A program made the position numbers and the translations under genes. The notes below the pieces were generated by a model. The model saw nothing but the letters and a program-made list of their open reading frames with translations. It was not told the DNA's origin and did no database searches. From Streptomyces parvus (GTDB lineage Bacteria > Actinomycetota > Actinomycetes > Streptomycetales > Streptomycetaceae), in contig NZ_CP135079.1 in assembly GCF_032121415.1 (NCBI RefSeq), positions 4,216,001 through 4,280,000 on the forward strand: a stretch of 64,000 bases of DNA, read 5' to 3'. Position 1 is the first letter of the stretch; every line of letters begins with the position of its first letter. Below are positions 16,891 to 24,970 of the stretch, piece by piece.

Positions 16891-17451
16891 CTACGGGACG
16901 ACGACGACCTTCGAACCGACCGTCGCGAAGGTCCACATCGCGTTGCCGTCCGCGCGCTTCATCCGTACGCCGCCGGTCTTCGACATCGGGTCCGGGCTGG
17001 CCATCGAGCCGTCCTGCGCGGCGCTGAAGCCGATCGCCACCTCGTCCACGTTCGCGAAGCGGACCACGTGCTCGATCGGGACACCGTCCGAGCCCTGGAC
17101 CGTGCCCGAGCGCGAGGTGACCCGGTGGACCCCGGGCGGCGGGCTGACGGGGCTCGGCATGACCGTGAAGGTCCGGATCGACTTCTCGTCCTCGTTGACC
17201 AGCCACACCCGGCGGTCCTTCAGCGCGTACACGACGCGCTCGCCCGTGCCGGACGCCGCCGGAACCGCCAGCGGGTCGGCCGGCTTCGGCTCGGCGGTGG
17301 GCTTGGCCGGGGCCGTGGCGGAGGACTTCGGGCCGGGCGTGGAGGCCACCGAGTCGGGGGCGTTCGCCGAGGCCTGGTAAGCGAGGAAGGCGACCGCGGC
17401 GATCGCCGCCGCGGTGAGCCCGGCCACGATTCCCGAGCTGCTCCTTGCCAC
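16891..17451 (-). CDS. Membrane-anchored YkuD-like protein without catalytic Cys/His
   Basis: 186 residues. N-terminal transmembrane segment at about 6-28 (GIVAGLTAAAIAAVAFLAYQA), a 45-residue Pro/Ala linker, then about 110 residues outside the cell. That domain has L,D-transpeptidase (YkuD) features: VVYALKDRRVWLVNEDEKSI, PPPGVHRVTSRSG and KTGGVRMKRADGNAMWTF, which aligns with the catalytic SHGCVRM-type motif but has neither His nor Cys. So it probably binds rather than cuts peptidoglycan; fold assignment is inference. GTG 17451 was chosen because GGGGAG lies 5 nt upstream. Confidence 0.7.
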   Translation of the reverse strand: MARSSSGIVAGLTAAAIAAVAFLAYQASANAPDSVASTPGPKSSATAPAKPTAEPKPADPLAVPAASGTGERVVYALKDRRVWLVNEDEKSIRTFTVMPSPVSPPPGVHRVTSRSGTVQGSDGVPIEHVVRFANVDEVAIGFSAAQDGSMASPDPMSKTGGVRMKRADGNAMWTFATVGSKVVVVP

Positions 17452-17591
17452 CTGAACTCCCCTTTCGGCGGCCGTCTGCCGCATGTCGTACAAGCGTTTA
17501 CGTCATACCCGCGAATACCCGGTGACGGTAGCAGCAGCGCGGGTGCGGGCCGGGACGCCGTACGGACGCCGTAACGCCGTCGGCGGAGCCG

Positions 17592-17597
17592 TAGGCT
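17592..17597 (+). promoter_or_regulatory. -10 element of the tsaB operon (probable leaderless start)
   Basis: TAGGCT ends 6 nt before the GTG of tsaB and no Shine-Dalgarno is visible, which is the arrangement of leaderless messages. No clear -35. Confidence 0.5.
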
Positions 17598-17603
17598 GTT
17601 TGC

Positions 17604-18266
17604 GTGCTCTTGCTCGCCATGGATACCGCCACACCCGCCGTCACCGTCGCCCTGCACGACGGTACGTCCGTCATCGCCTCCTCCGGACAGGTCGACGCCC
17701 GCAGGCACGGGGAGCTGCTGCTCCCCGCCGTCGACCGGGTCCTCGCCGAGGCCGGGACGGAGCTCGACGCCGTGACGGGCGTGGTCGTCGGCGTCGGCCC
17801 CGGCCCGTACACCGGCCTGCGCGTCGGCCTGGTCACCGCCGCCGCCTTCGGCTCCGCCCTCTCCGTACCGGTCCACGGCCTGTGCACCCTGGACGGGATC
17901 GCGTACGCCGCGGGGCAGGCCGGGCTGGAGGGGCCCTTCGCCGTGGCGACGGACGCCCGCCGCAAGGAGGTGTACTGGGCGCGGTACGAGAACGCCCGCA
18001 CCCGTACGGGCGAACCTGCCGTCGACCGGGCCGCCGACATCGCCGAAGCCGTCGCCGGGCTCCCGGTCGTCGGCGCGGGCGCGGTGCTCTACCCGGAGTC
18101 CTTCCCGGACGCGCGCGGCCCCGAGCACGTCTCCGCCGGGGCGCTCGCCGCGCTCGCCGCCGAGCGCCTTGCCGCCGGGCAGGAACTGCTGGAGCCGCAA
18201 CCGCTCTATCTGCGCCGGCCCGACGCCCAGGTCCCGAAGAACTACAAGGTGGTCACCCCCCAGTGA
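17604..18266 (+). CDS. tsaB: tRNA threonylcarbamoyladenosine biosynthesis protein TsaB
   Basis: 220 residues, ASKHA fold. LLLAMDTATPAVTVALHDG at the N-terminus, then RRHGELLLPAVDRVL-type segment and GVGPGPYTGLRVGLVTA, which identify TsaB (YeaZ). It is a non-catalytic partner that activates TsaD in t6A formation. It overlaps rimI by 4 nt (GTGA). Confidence 0.93.
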   Translation: MLLLAMDTATPAVTVALHDGTSVIASSGQVDARRHGELLLPAVDRVLAEAGTELDAVTGVVVGVGPGPYTGLRVGLVTAAAFGSALSVPVHGLCTLDGIAYAAGQAGLEGPFAVATDARRKEVYWARYENARTRTGEPAVDRAADIAEAVAGLPVVGAGAVLYPESFPDARGPEHVSAGALAALAAERLAAGQELLEPQPLYLRRPDAQVPKNYKVVTPQ

Positions 18267-18772
18267 GCGCCGCCACCACCGCCGTGCTGCGCGAGATGCG
18301 CTGGTGGGACATCGAACCGGTGCTGGAGCTCGAACACGCGCTGTTCCCGGACGACGCCTGGTCGCCCGGCATGTTCTGGTCCGAGCTGGCCCACGCCCGC
18401 GGCCCCGGCGCCACCCGCCACTACGTCGTCGCCGAGGAGCCCGCCACCGGGCGTATCGTCGGGTACGCGGGGCTCGCCGCCCTCGGCGACCTCTCCGACG
18501 TCCAGACCATCGCGGTCAGCCGCGAGGCCTGGGGCACCGGCCTCGGCTCCGAACTCCTCACCGACCTGCTGAAGGCCGCGACCGCCTTCGAGTGCGCCAC
18601 CGTGCTGCTGGAGGTCCGGGTCGACAACACCCGCGCGCAGAAGCTGTACGAGCGCTTCGGCTTCGAGCCCATCGGCTTCCGGCGCGGCTACTACCAGCCG
18701 GGGAACATCGACGCCCTGGTCATGCGCCTCACCATGCACGAGCACACGGAACAAGAAACCGGGACGGAATGA
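18263..18772 (+). CDS. rimI: Ribosomal-protein-alanine N-acetyltransferase (GNAT) RimI
   Basis: 169 residues. GNAT domain with the acetyl-CoA loop SREAWGTGLGSELL (R/Q-x-x-G-x-G/A type) and the C-terminal NTRAQKLYERFGFEPIGFRRGYY typical of RimI. Known RimI proteins acetylate the N-terminus of S18 and other proteins. Here it lies between tsaB and tsaD with 4-nt overlaps on both sides, a conserved arrangement whose reason is unclear. Confidence 0.92.
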   Translation: MSAATTAVLREMRWWDIEPVLELEHALFPDDAWSPGMFWSELAHARGPGATRHYVVAEEPATGRIVGYAGLAALGDLSDVQTIAVSREAWGTGLGSELLTDLLKAATAFECATVLLEVRVDNTRAQKLYERFGFEPIGFRRGYYQPGNIDALVMRLTMHEHTEQETGTE

Positions 18773-19878
18773 TGGCTGCCGACGAACCCCTCGTACTCGG
18801 CATCGAGACCTCCTGCGACGAGACCGGCGTCGGCATCGTGCGCGGCACGACCCTGCTCGCCGACGCCGTCGCCTCCAGCGTCGACACCCACGCCCGCTTC
18901 GGCGGCGTCGTCCCGGAGATCGCCTCCCGCGCCCATCTGGAGGCGATGGTCCCCACCATCGAGCGCGCACTGAAGGAGGCGGGCGTCAGCGCCCGCGACC
19001 TCGACGGGATCGCCGTCACCTCCGGCCCCGGGCTCGCCGGCGCCCTGCTCGTCGGCGTCTCGGCCGCGAAGGCGTACGCGTACGCCCTCGGCAAGCCGCT
19101 GTACGGCGTCAACCACCTCGCCTCGCACATCTGCGTCGACCAGCTGGAGCACGGCCCGCTGCCCGAGCCGACGATGGCCCTGCTGGTCAGCGGCGGCCAC
19201 TCGTCCCTGCTCCTGGCCCCCGACATCACCGCCGACGTCCGCCCGCTCGGCGCGACGATCGACGACGCGGCGGGCGAGGCCTTCGACAAGATCGCCCGGG
19301 TCCTGGACCTCGGCTTCCCCGGCGGCCCCGTCATCGACCGGCTGGCGCGGGAGGGCGACCCGAAGGCCATCGCGTTCCCGCGCGGTCTGACCGGTCCGCG
19401 CGACGCCCCGTACGACTTCTCCTTCTCCGGGCTGAAGACGTCCGTGGCGCGCTGGATCGAGGCGAAGCGCGCGGCGGGCGAGGAGGTGCCCGTACGGGAT
19501 GTGGCGGCGTCCTTCCAGGAGGCCGTGGTGGACGTGCTCACCCGCAAGGCCGTCCGGGCCTGCCAGGACGAGGGCGTCGACCATCTGATGATCGGCGGCG
19601 GCGTCGCGGCCAACTCCCGGTTGCGCGCCCTGGCCGAGGAGCGGTGCGAGCGGGCCGGTATCCGGCTGCGGGTGCCCCGCCCGAAGCTCTGCACCGACAA
19701 CGGCGCGATGGTCGCGGCGCTCGGCGCGGAGATGGTCGCCCGCAACCGGCTCCCCTCCGACCTGGAGCTGTCGGCCGACTCCTCGCTGCCGGTCACGGAG
19801 CCGCACGTGCCGGGGGCCGCGCACGCCCACTCCCACGATCACGTGCACGAGATCAGCAAGGACAACCTGTACTCATGA
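18769..19878 (+). CDS. tsaD: tRNA N6-adenosine threonylcarbamoyltransferase TsaD
   Basis: 369 residues. GIETSCDETGVGIV start, metal ligands in VNHLASHICVDQL (the HxxxH motif), VSGGHSSLLL, and DNGAMVAALGAEM with the third metal ligand Asp. It transfers the threonylcarbamoyl group to A37 of ANN-decoding tRNAs. The C-terminus has a His-rich tail (HAHSHDHVHEI) beyond the usual end, perhaps metal-binding. Start is either ATG 18769 (ATGA overlap with rimI) or the adjacent ATG 18772. Confidence 0.95.
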   Translation: MMAADEPLVLGIETSCDETGVGIVRGTTLLADAVASSVDTHARFGGVVPEIASRAHLEAMVPTIERALKEAGVSARDLDGIAVTSGPGLAGALLVGVSAAKAYAYALGKPLYGVNHLASHICVDQLEHGPLPEPTMALLVSGGHSSLLLAPDITADVRPLGATIDDAAGEAFDKIARVLDLGFPGGPVIDRLAREGDPKAIAFPRGLTGPRDAPYDFSFSGLKTSVARWIEAKRAAGEEVPVRDVAASFQEAVVDVLTRKAVRACQDEGVDHLMIGGGVAANSRLRALAEERCERAGIRLRVPRPKLCTDNGAMVAALGAEMVARNRLPSDLELSADSSLPVTEPHVPGAAHAHSHDHVHEISKDNLYS

Positions 19879-20144
19879 GCGGCGCGACCATCGTCCTGAT
19901 GTGGGAGGCCCGCGCCGTCGAGGGCCGGGGCGGCGAGCTGCTGGAGTGGGCCCGCGCCCGGTCCGCCGAGCTGTCCCGCGAGCCCGCCCGCAGCGAACTC
20001 CTGCGCGCCCAGCAGGACCGGGTGCTCGTGATGACCTGGTGGCCGGAGGCCTCGTTCGGCGACGACCTCCCCGAACTGCCCGAGCCCGACGCCGCCCTGA
20101 TCACCCGGGCCGTGCACCGGTGGCGGTTCGAAGCGGTGGGGTGA
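19875..20144 (+). CDS. Small protein coupled to tsaD, possibly ABM/dimeric-barrel fold
   Basis: 89 residues, starting with a 4-nt ATGA overlap on tsaD. TIVLMWEARAVEGRGGELLEWARARS followed by DRVLVMTWWPEA looks like the strand-helix-strand of dimeric alpha/beta-barrel (antibiotic-monooxygenase-like) proteins; this is a weak fold guess. No family name can be given. Tight coupling to the t6A genes suggests shared expression but not necessarily shared function. Confidence 0.75.
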   Translation: MSGATIVLMWEARAVEGRGGELLEWARARSAELSREPARSELLRAQQDRVLVMTWWPEASFGDDLPELPEPDAALITRAVHRWRFEAVG

Positions 20145-20257
20145 GGCGCGGGGTCCCGTCGCGTGTCCGATGAGTTTCGGCGGATGCCCCGGTCTACCTT
20201 CCACGACGTACGGACCGCCCGGCCCGGACGTGTGGACGGCCCGAAGAGGTGAAGGAC

Positions 20258-20722
20258 ATGCAGAAGATCACCCCGTGTCTCTGGTTCGACGGTCAGGCCG
20301 AGGAGGCGGCCGAGCACTACGTCGCGATCTTCGGAGGCGATTCCCGGATTGGGGACATCACCTACTACGGCGACGAGGCCCCCGGCCGTAAGGGCTCGGT
20401 GCTCACCGTCGGCTTCCGGCTCGCCGGGCAGGACTACATGGGGCTCAACGGAGGCCCGCAGTTCCCGTTCACCGAGGCGATCTCGCTCTCCGTCGACTGC
20501 GCCGACCAGGCCGAGGTGGACCGGTTCTGGGACGCGCTCTGCGAGGGCGGCGAGGAGGGCCGGTGCGGCTGGCTCAAGGACAGGTTCGGGGTGTCCTGGC
20601 AGATCGTTCCGAACGAGCTGCCGCGCCTGCTGGCCGACCCGGACCAGGCGAAGGCGGACCGGACCATGAAGGCGATGCTCGGCATGGGCAAGCTGGACCT
20701 CCAGGCGCTGCGCGACGCCTGA
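20258..20722 (+). CDS. PhnB-like VOC protein (3-demethylubiquinone-9 methyltransferase fold family)
   Basis: 154 residues. ITPCLWFDGQAEEAAEHYVAIFG at the N-terminus and CGWLKDRFGVSWQIVPNELPRLL near 105-125 are diagnostic of the PhnB/3-dmu-9_3-mt family within the VOC fold. Despite the family name no methyltransferase activity is implied. ATG 20258 with GAGG 8 nt upstream is preferred over GTG 20249. Monocistronic by spacing. Confidence 0.9.
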   Translation: MQKITPCLWFDGQAEEAAEHYVAIFGGDSRIGDITYYGDEAPGRKGSVLTVGFRLAGQDYMGLNGGPQFPFTEAISLSVDCADQAEVDRFWDALCEGGEEGRCGWLKDRFGVSWQIVPNELPRLLADPDQAKADRTMKAMLGMGKLDLQALRDA

Positions 20723-20759
20723 CCACGGCCCCCGGGACCGGATCGGTAGTGTTCTGCGC

Positions 20760-21548
20760 ATGCCACGCCGTGCCCCGCTCCCGCCTCCCCCTCCGCCCGT
20801 CGAGATCCGGTCCTGGCCCGACCGCGAGGCGATGCTCGCCGACCGGGCCGTGGTCCTGGGCGAGCTGGTGAAGACGCACGTGGGGCCGGGGCGGCTCGGG
20901 CTGCTGTGGATGTGGGCGGCGCTCGCCGCGACCGGGTGGAGCGTGGTGGGTTCGGGGCTCGTCTTCATCGAGCAGGGGGCCGACTTCTTCAGCGGCATCG
21001 CCGGAGCCGTCAGTCTGGTCGTCGGCGCGGCGGCCCTGGTTCCGGCCGTCGTCTTCGTCTGCCTGGGCATCTCCCGGGACCGCGAGGTTCGTTCGCTGCT
21101 CGCCGACTGGGGTGCGCTGGACCGCGATCCGGAGCGCGACCGGCGGCTGCGGATGCCCGGGATGAGCCTCACCTGGCTGCTGCTGTCGTTCGTCCTGGGC
21201 GCCGTGGGACTCGCCCTCTGCGTCATCGGACCCGCGAGCGCACGACCCGGCCGCGAGACGTACGGGCTGGTCGCCCTGGTGATGGGCGTCGGCATGGTCG
21301 CCTGGCTGACCGCGCTGGTCGGCGGGGCCACGGCCCTGGCCCACCGCCGCTGGGTGGTGCGCGTGCTGAGGGGCAGCGGCGGTGGGGGCACCGCCGCCGG
21401 GGCCGCCCCGGTCAGCCCAGCGGGTGACCGATCAGCATCGTCGGCGCCCCCGCGACCCGGGTCAGGAACACCGTCGCCGAGCCCGGACCGCTCAGCTTCA
21501 TCCGGCGCCGCAGCTCCTCCGGTTCGACCGCCGAGCCCCGCTTCTTGA
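20760..21548 (+). CDS. Four-helix membrane protein of unknown function
   Basis: 262 residues. Pro-rich first 15 residues, then four hydrophobic segments at about 47-68 (LGLLWMWAALAATGWSVVGSGL), 78-103, 137-157 and 164-186, with a basic RDREVRSLLADWG loop. The last 65 residues are Gly/Ser/Pro-rich and unstructured. No family recognised. TAGTGT lies about 7 nt before the ATG, so the message may be leaderless. The final 137 bp overlap the convergent methyltransferase gene, so the native tail may be a stop-loss extension. Confidence 0.7.
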   Translation: MPRRAPLPPPPPPVEIRSWPDREAMLADRAVVLGELVKTHVGPGRLGLLWMWAALAATGWSVVGSGLVFIEQGADFFSGIAGAVSLVVGAAALVPAVVFVCLGISRDREVRSLLADWGALDRDPERDRRLRMPGMSLTWLLLSFVLGAVGLALCVIGPASARPGRETYGLVALVMGVGMVAWLTALVGGATALAHRRWVVRVLRGSGGGGTAAGAAPVSPAGDRSASSAPPRPGSGTPSPSPDRSASSGAAAPPVRPPSPAS

Positions 21549-22689
21549 CGGTCAGCACGCCGACCTGACGCTCCCGCAGCAGCGCCTTCAGCCTCTTCAT
21601 GCTGAACGGCAGCTCGTCGGTGATCTCGTACCCGGCGACGTACGGCGAGGAGTACGGCTCATCGCTCGTGATGTACGCGATCGTCTCGTCCACCAGCCGA
21701 CCGCCGCACCGCTCCACGAGGTCCGCGACCAGATGGGCCCGGATCACCGCGCCGTCCGGCTCGTACAGATAGCGCCCGACCGGGCCCACCGGCGGGGCCG
21801 GCAGCGGGGCCGGGGCGCTCAGGGCCGCCCCGGACGGCAGCAGCGTGGCCCGGAACGTGCCGGGCGCGAAGCCCTCCCCGTACCAGAGCACCGCCTCCTT
21901 GACGTCCCCGCCGTCCGAGATCCACTCGGCCTCCGCCTCCGGGCCGATCGCCTCGTGCGGGATGCCCGGGGCGATCTTCAGCGCCGCCCTGGGGGCCTTC
22001 AGCGCGGCGGCCGTGGCCCAGGAGAGCGGCGGTGAGTAGGCCTCCGGGTCGAAGATCCGCCCGCCCGCCGCCCGGCCACCGCCCCTGCCCGACGCGCCGC
22101 GCGCGGCCCCTCCTCGCGCGCCACGCCGCGCCGGGTCCACGAAGACCGCGTCGTACGGGGCGGCGTCGATCTCCGTGACGTCGGCGCACCGCACCTCGAT
22201 CAGGTCCCCGAGCCCCAGCGCCTGGGCGTTGGCGCGGGCCACCTCGGCCGTCAGCGGGTCGCGGTCCACGGCGAGCACGGAGATCCCGGCGCGGGCCAGG
22301 GCGATCGCGTCACCGCCGATGCCGCAGCACAGGTCGGCGACGCTCCGCACCCCGAGCCCGGCGAACCGGGCGGCGCGGTGGGCGGCGACCGAGGTGCGGG
22401 TGGCCTGCTCGACCCCGTTGGGCGTGAAGTACATCCGGTACGCGTCCTCGGCCCCGAACTTGGCGACCGCCCGCTGCCGCAACCGCGCCTGGCCCAGGGC
22501 CGCCGACACCAGCTCCGCCGGGTGCGTGCGGCGCAGCCGGGTCGCGGTGGCCAGCTCGTCGGCGGGATCGTGGTCGCGCAGCTCGGCCAGCAGCTGCGCA
22601 CCCTCGGGGGTGCGCAGCGCGGCGAAGGCGGCGCGTGCGGGGTCGTCGGCCGAGGAGGCGGAGGGGGTCGTTGCGTTCACCCGGTCCAT
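21412..22689 (-). CDS. Class I SAM-dependent methyltransferase, THUMP-like type
   Basis: 425 residues. N-terminal 100 residues form the helical lead of these proteins (RLRRTHPAELVSAALGQARLRQRAVAKFG), then Rossmann motif I DLCCGIGGDAIALA, acidic motif II LAVDRDPLTA and FVDPARRG. The C-terminal third (SGGRLVDETIAYITSDEP, then MKRLKALLRERQVGVLTVKKRGS) is the THUMP-like domain, suggesting an RNA substrate; target unknown. A Gly/Ala/Arg-rich insertion of about 20 residues lies after FVDPARRG. Tail-to-tail overlap of 137 bp with the upstream membrane protein gene. Confidence 0.88.
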   Translation of the reverse strand: MDRVNATTPSASSADDPARAAFAALRTPEGAQLLAELRDHDPADELATATRLRRTHPAELVSAALGQARLRQRAVAKFGAEDAYRMYFTPNGVEQATRTSVAAHRAARFAGLGVRSVADLCCGIGGDAIALARAGISVLAVDRDPLTAEVARANAQALGLGDLIEVRCADVTEIDAAPYDAVFVDPARRGARGGAARGASGRGGGRAAGGRIFDPEAYSPPLSWATAAALKAPRAALKIAPGIPHEAIGPEAEAEWISDGGDVKEAVLWYGEGFAPGTFRATLLPSGAALSAPAPLPAPPVGPVGRYLYEPDGAVIRAHLVADLVERCGGRLVDETIAYITSDEPYSSPYVAGYEITDELPFSMKRLKALLRERQVGVLTVKKRGSAVEPEELRRRMKLSGPGSATVFLTRVAGAPTMLIGHPLG

Positions 22690-22800
22690 TGTGGGCCAGG
22701 CAGGGCGCGCCGGGTCCGTGTGGGCCGCCCGGGGGACGGCGCCGGTCAGCTCGCGGTGTCGAAAGGGCGCACGGGGTGACGGCTGGCAGGATGCGGCGCC

Positions 22801-23757
22801 ATGCAGCTAGTACGACAAAAAGAAAAGTCAGCCGGAAAGCAGCACAGGTCGGGCGTCGTCGTGCTGGCGGCCCTGCTGGCCGCCGCCGTCGCCTCCGGAT
22901 GCGCGGCGGAGACGGGCGGCAGCGGCGCGGGGGTGCCCGGCGGGTCCGCGAAGCCCACCGGCGGCCGGTCGGGCGACGCGGCCCCGCAGCCCGGGCCGGC
23001 CCGGGCCCCGGACACGTACGCCGAGACGGTCAGGAAGAAGCAGGCCGCGCGGGCCGTCGCCGCGAAGAAGTGGGGGCTCGCCAAGGTCCCGCTCGCGGCC
23101 CCCGAGCCGCCGAAGGCCAAGCCGCCCCTCACCACCCGCAAGGGCTTCGAGGTCCGGAACGACGAGGGGCTGCCGCCGGTCTTCACCACCGTCCCGACCA
23201 AGGAGAAGATCGTCTTCCTGACGATGGACGACGGTGCTGAGAAGGACCCCGAGCTGCTGCGGATGATGACCGAACTGTCCATTCCGTACAGCGCGTTCGT
23301 CAGCGACTACGTCATCAACGACGACTACGGCTACTTCAAGAAGATGCAGCGGCGAGGGGTGACCATCAGCAACCACACCCTCAACCACCGTTATCTGCCC
23401 GGCCTCTCCTACGCCGAGCAGAAGCGCGAGATCTGCGGTCAGCAGGAGAAGATCCTCAAGCACTACGGCAAGCGCCCCACCCTCTTCCGCCCGCCCTACG
23501 GCAACTACAACCGCGACACCCTCGTCGTCGCCAAGTCCTGCGGGATCACCGCTGTGCCCCTGTGGTCCTCCGAGGCCTTCCCCGACCGCATGGAATGGCG
23601 CGAGTGGGACCGGGACCTGCACCCCGGCGACATCGTCCTCACCCACTTCCGGGGCGAGGAGGACTGGAAGGGCTCGATGCCCGACATGGTCCGCCGCGTC
23701 ATGAAGACCATCACGGACAAGGGGTACGCGGTGGCGAAGCTGGAGGACTACGTCTGA
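22801..23757 (+). CDS. Polysaccharide deacetylase (NodB domain) lipoprotein
   Basis: 318 residues. Signal peptide with lipobox ASGC (Cys about 34), so lipid-anchored outside the membrane. After a Gly/Pro linker, the NodB domain has TMDDGAE (catalytic base and metal Asp), SNHTLNH (two metal His), FRPPYGNYN and DIVLTHF. CE4 enzymes remove N-acetyl groups from peptidoglycan or chitin-like glycans; which one is unknown. A short bidirectional hairpin follows. Confidence 0.9.
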   Translation: MQLVRQKEKSAGKQHRSGVVVLAALLAAAVASGCAAETGGSGAGVPGGSAKPTGGRSGDAAPQPGPARAPDTYAETVRKKQAARAVAAKKWGLAKVPLAAPEPPKAKPPLTTRKGFEVRNDEGLPPVFTTVPTKEKIVFLTMDDGAEKDPELLRMMTELSIPYSAFVSDYVINDDYGYFKKMQRRGVTISNHTLNHRYLPGLSYAEQKREICGQQEKILKHYGKRPTLFRPPYGNYNRDTLVVAKSCGITAVPLWSSEAFPDRMEWREWDRDLHPGDIVLTHFRGEEDWKGSMPDMVRRVMKTITDKGYAVAKLEDYV

Positions 23758-23785
23758 CCCGCTGACCCCCGCCTGCCCCGTGCAC

Positions 23786-23829
23786 GCGACGAGTGCGCGC
23801 TCAGCCCCCGCTGCGCGCGCACTCGTCGC
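23786..23829. terminator. Bidirectional terminator between convergent genes
   Basis: Perfect 15-bp inverted repeat (23786-23800 with 23815-23829), 14-nt loop. Its right arm lies inside the last codons of the minus-strand gene. Confidence 0.7.
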
Positions 23830-24286
23830 TGTCGCCCCCGCTGCGGCAGGGCGGGGAGTTCCAGGTGGGGGCAGGTCCCGGGGCCTCCCGGCCGCTTCCC
23901 TGCACGGCGGACGCCAGGACCGTGACGCCCAGCGCCACCGCGACGACCACCTGCGTCCCGCCGGACCAGTACCAGCCGCTGCGCAGCAACCCCACGGCGA
24001 CGCAGGCGACCAGGAGAGCCAGGACGGCGAGAACGGTGACCGGCGCCCAGTCCGTGCCCGGGTCCGCGGGCAGAGGCGCGGACGCCTTGCCCTCGGTCGC
24101 CTCACGCGACCGCGTCAGGCCCCGCACCACCAGCCACAGCGCCGGCAGCGCCCCGGCCGCGGCCTCCGCGACCACCAGCACCACGGCCGCCAGCGGGTCC
24201 GCGCAGCCGCCGGGGGCCGGTGACGGCTGCCGCGATGCGGTTCTCTCGTCCGGTCGTCCCGGCAGGCGGCTCCCCGAGTGCGTCAT
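23801..24286 (-). CDS. Small membrane protein of unknown function
   Basis: 161 residues from ATG 24286. Hydrophobic segments at about 30-52 (ADPLAAVVLVVAEAAAGALP), 83-105 and 113-131, with a terminal PPCRSGGDSDECARSGG that has two Cys. No family recognised with confidence (it resembles small streptomycete DUF membrane proteins). GGAG abuts the ATG, so an earlier in-frame start is possible. It is divergent from groES and shares the intergenic region with the CIRCE sites. Confidence 0.6.
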   Translation of the reverse strand: MTHSGSRLPGRPDERTASRQPSPAPGGCADPLAAVVLVVAEAAAGALPALWLVVRGLTRSREATEGKASAPLPADPGTDWAPVTVLAVLALLVACVAVGLLRSGWYWSGGTQVVVAVALGVTVLASAVQGSGREAPGPAPTWNSPPCRSGGDSDECARSGG

Positions 24287-24381
24287 CTCCGTACCGTCGT
24301 ACGGAACGTGAAACTCCGTTCCCACGTTGTCCGGACGGTGATCGGACGGAGCCCCGATCGAGACGGCGCGCGGGTGGTGAA

Positions 24382-24408
24382 TTGGCACTCCGCTTGACCG
24401 AGTGCTAA
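24382..24408 (+). promoter_or_regulatory. CIRCE operator 1 (HrcA site)
   Basis: TTGGCACTC-N9-GAGTGCTAA, 8 of 9 paired positions complementary. It overlaps the -35 of the groES promoter, so HrcA binding would block RNA polymerase. Confidence 0.92.
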
Positions 24409-24421
24409 TCGCGGCCATAGT
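24394..24421 (+). promoter_or_regulatory. groES-groEL promoter
   Basis: TTGACC at 24394-24399, 16-bp spacer, CATAGT at 24416-24421. It is embedded between the two CIRCE elements, as expected for HrcA-repressed vegetative promoters. Confidence 0.75.
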
Positions 24422-24428
24422 CTCAGGT

Positions 24429-24455
24429 CTGGCACTCCCCCCTGGAGAGTGCCAG
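24429..24455 (+). promoter_or_regulatory. CIRCE operator 2 (HrcA site)
   Basis: CTGGCACTC-N9-GAGTGCCAG, a perfect 9-bp inverted repeat placed at the transcription start and in the 5' leader. Confidence 0.92.
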
Positions 24456-24564
24456 CAGCACTCTGCGCGACAGGGCAGGTCCGGCACCCGCGACGACGGA
24501 TCGGTCCGATCGCCACCCACAGACTGTTAAACCCCGTGAGATCTCCGAAGGGGGAGACCGGATC

Positions 24565-24873
24565 GTGTCGACCACCAGCTCCAAGGTTGCGATCAAGCCG
24601 CTCGAAGACCGCATTGTGGTCCAGCCGCTCGACGCCGAGCAGACCACGGCTTCCGGCCTGGTCATTCCGGACACCGCGAAGGAGAAGCCCCAGGAGGGCG
24701 TCGTCCTCGCCGTGGGCCCGGGCCGCTTCGAGAACGGCGAGCGGCTTCCGCTCGACGTCAAGACCGGCGACGTCGTCCTGTACAGCAAGTACGGCGGCAC
24801 CGAGGTGAAGTACAACGGCGAGGAGTACCTCGTCCTCTCGGCCCGCGACGTCCTCGCGATCGTCGAGAAGTAA
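24565..24873 (+). CDS. groES: Co-chaperonin GroES
   Basis: 102 residues. AIKPLEDRIVVQPLDAEQTTASGLVIPD holds the mobile loop that contacts GroEL; GDVVLYSKYGGTEVKYNGEEYL closes the domain. GTG start with GGGGGAGA upstream. A 278-bp region before it has the promoter and both CIRCE sites. groEL follows after 97 bp. Confidence 0.97.
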   Translation: MSTTSSKVAIKPLEDRIVVQPLDAEQTTASGLVIPDTAKEKPQEGVVLAVGPGRFENGERLPLDVKTGDVVLYSKYGGTEVKYNGEEYLVLSARDVLAIVEK

Positions 24874-24970
24874 TTCACCCACGTTTGCTTGTGTTCTGCG
24901 CCCCTGGCCCCCTGCGTAACAAATAGCCGGGCGGCGAGGGGCGCAGTTCATTTTGAGAGGGATACAGCCC

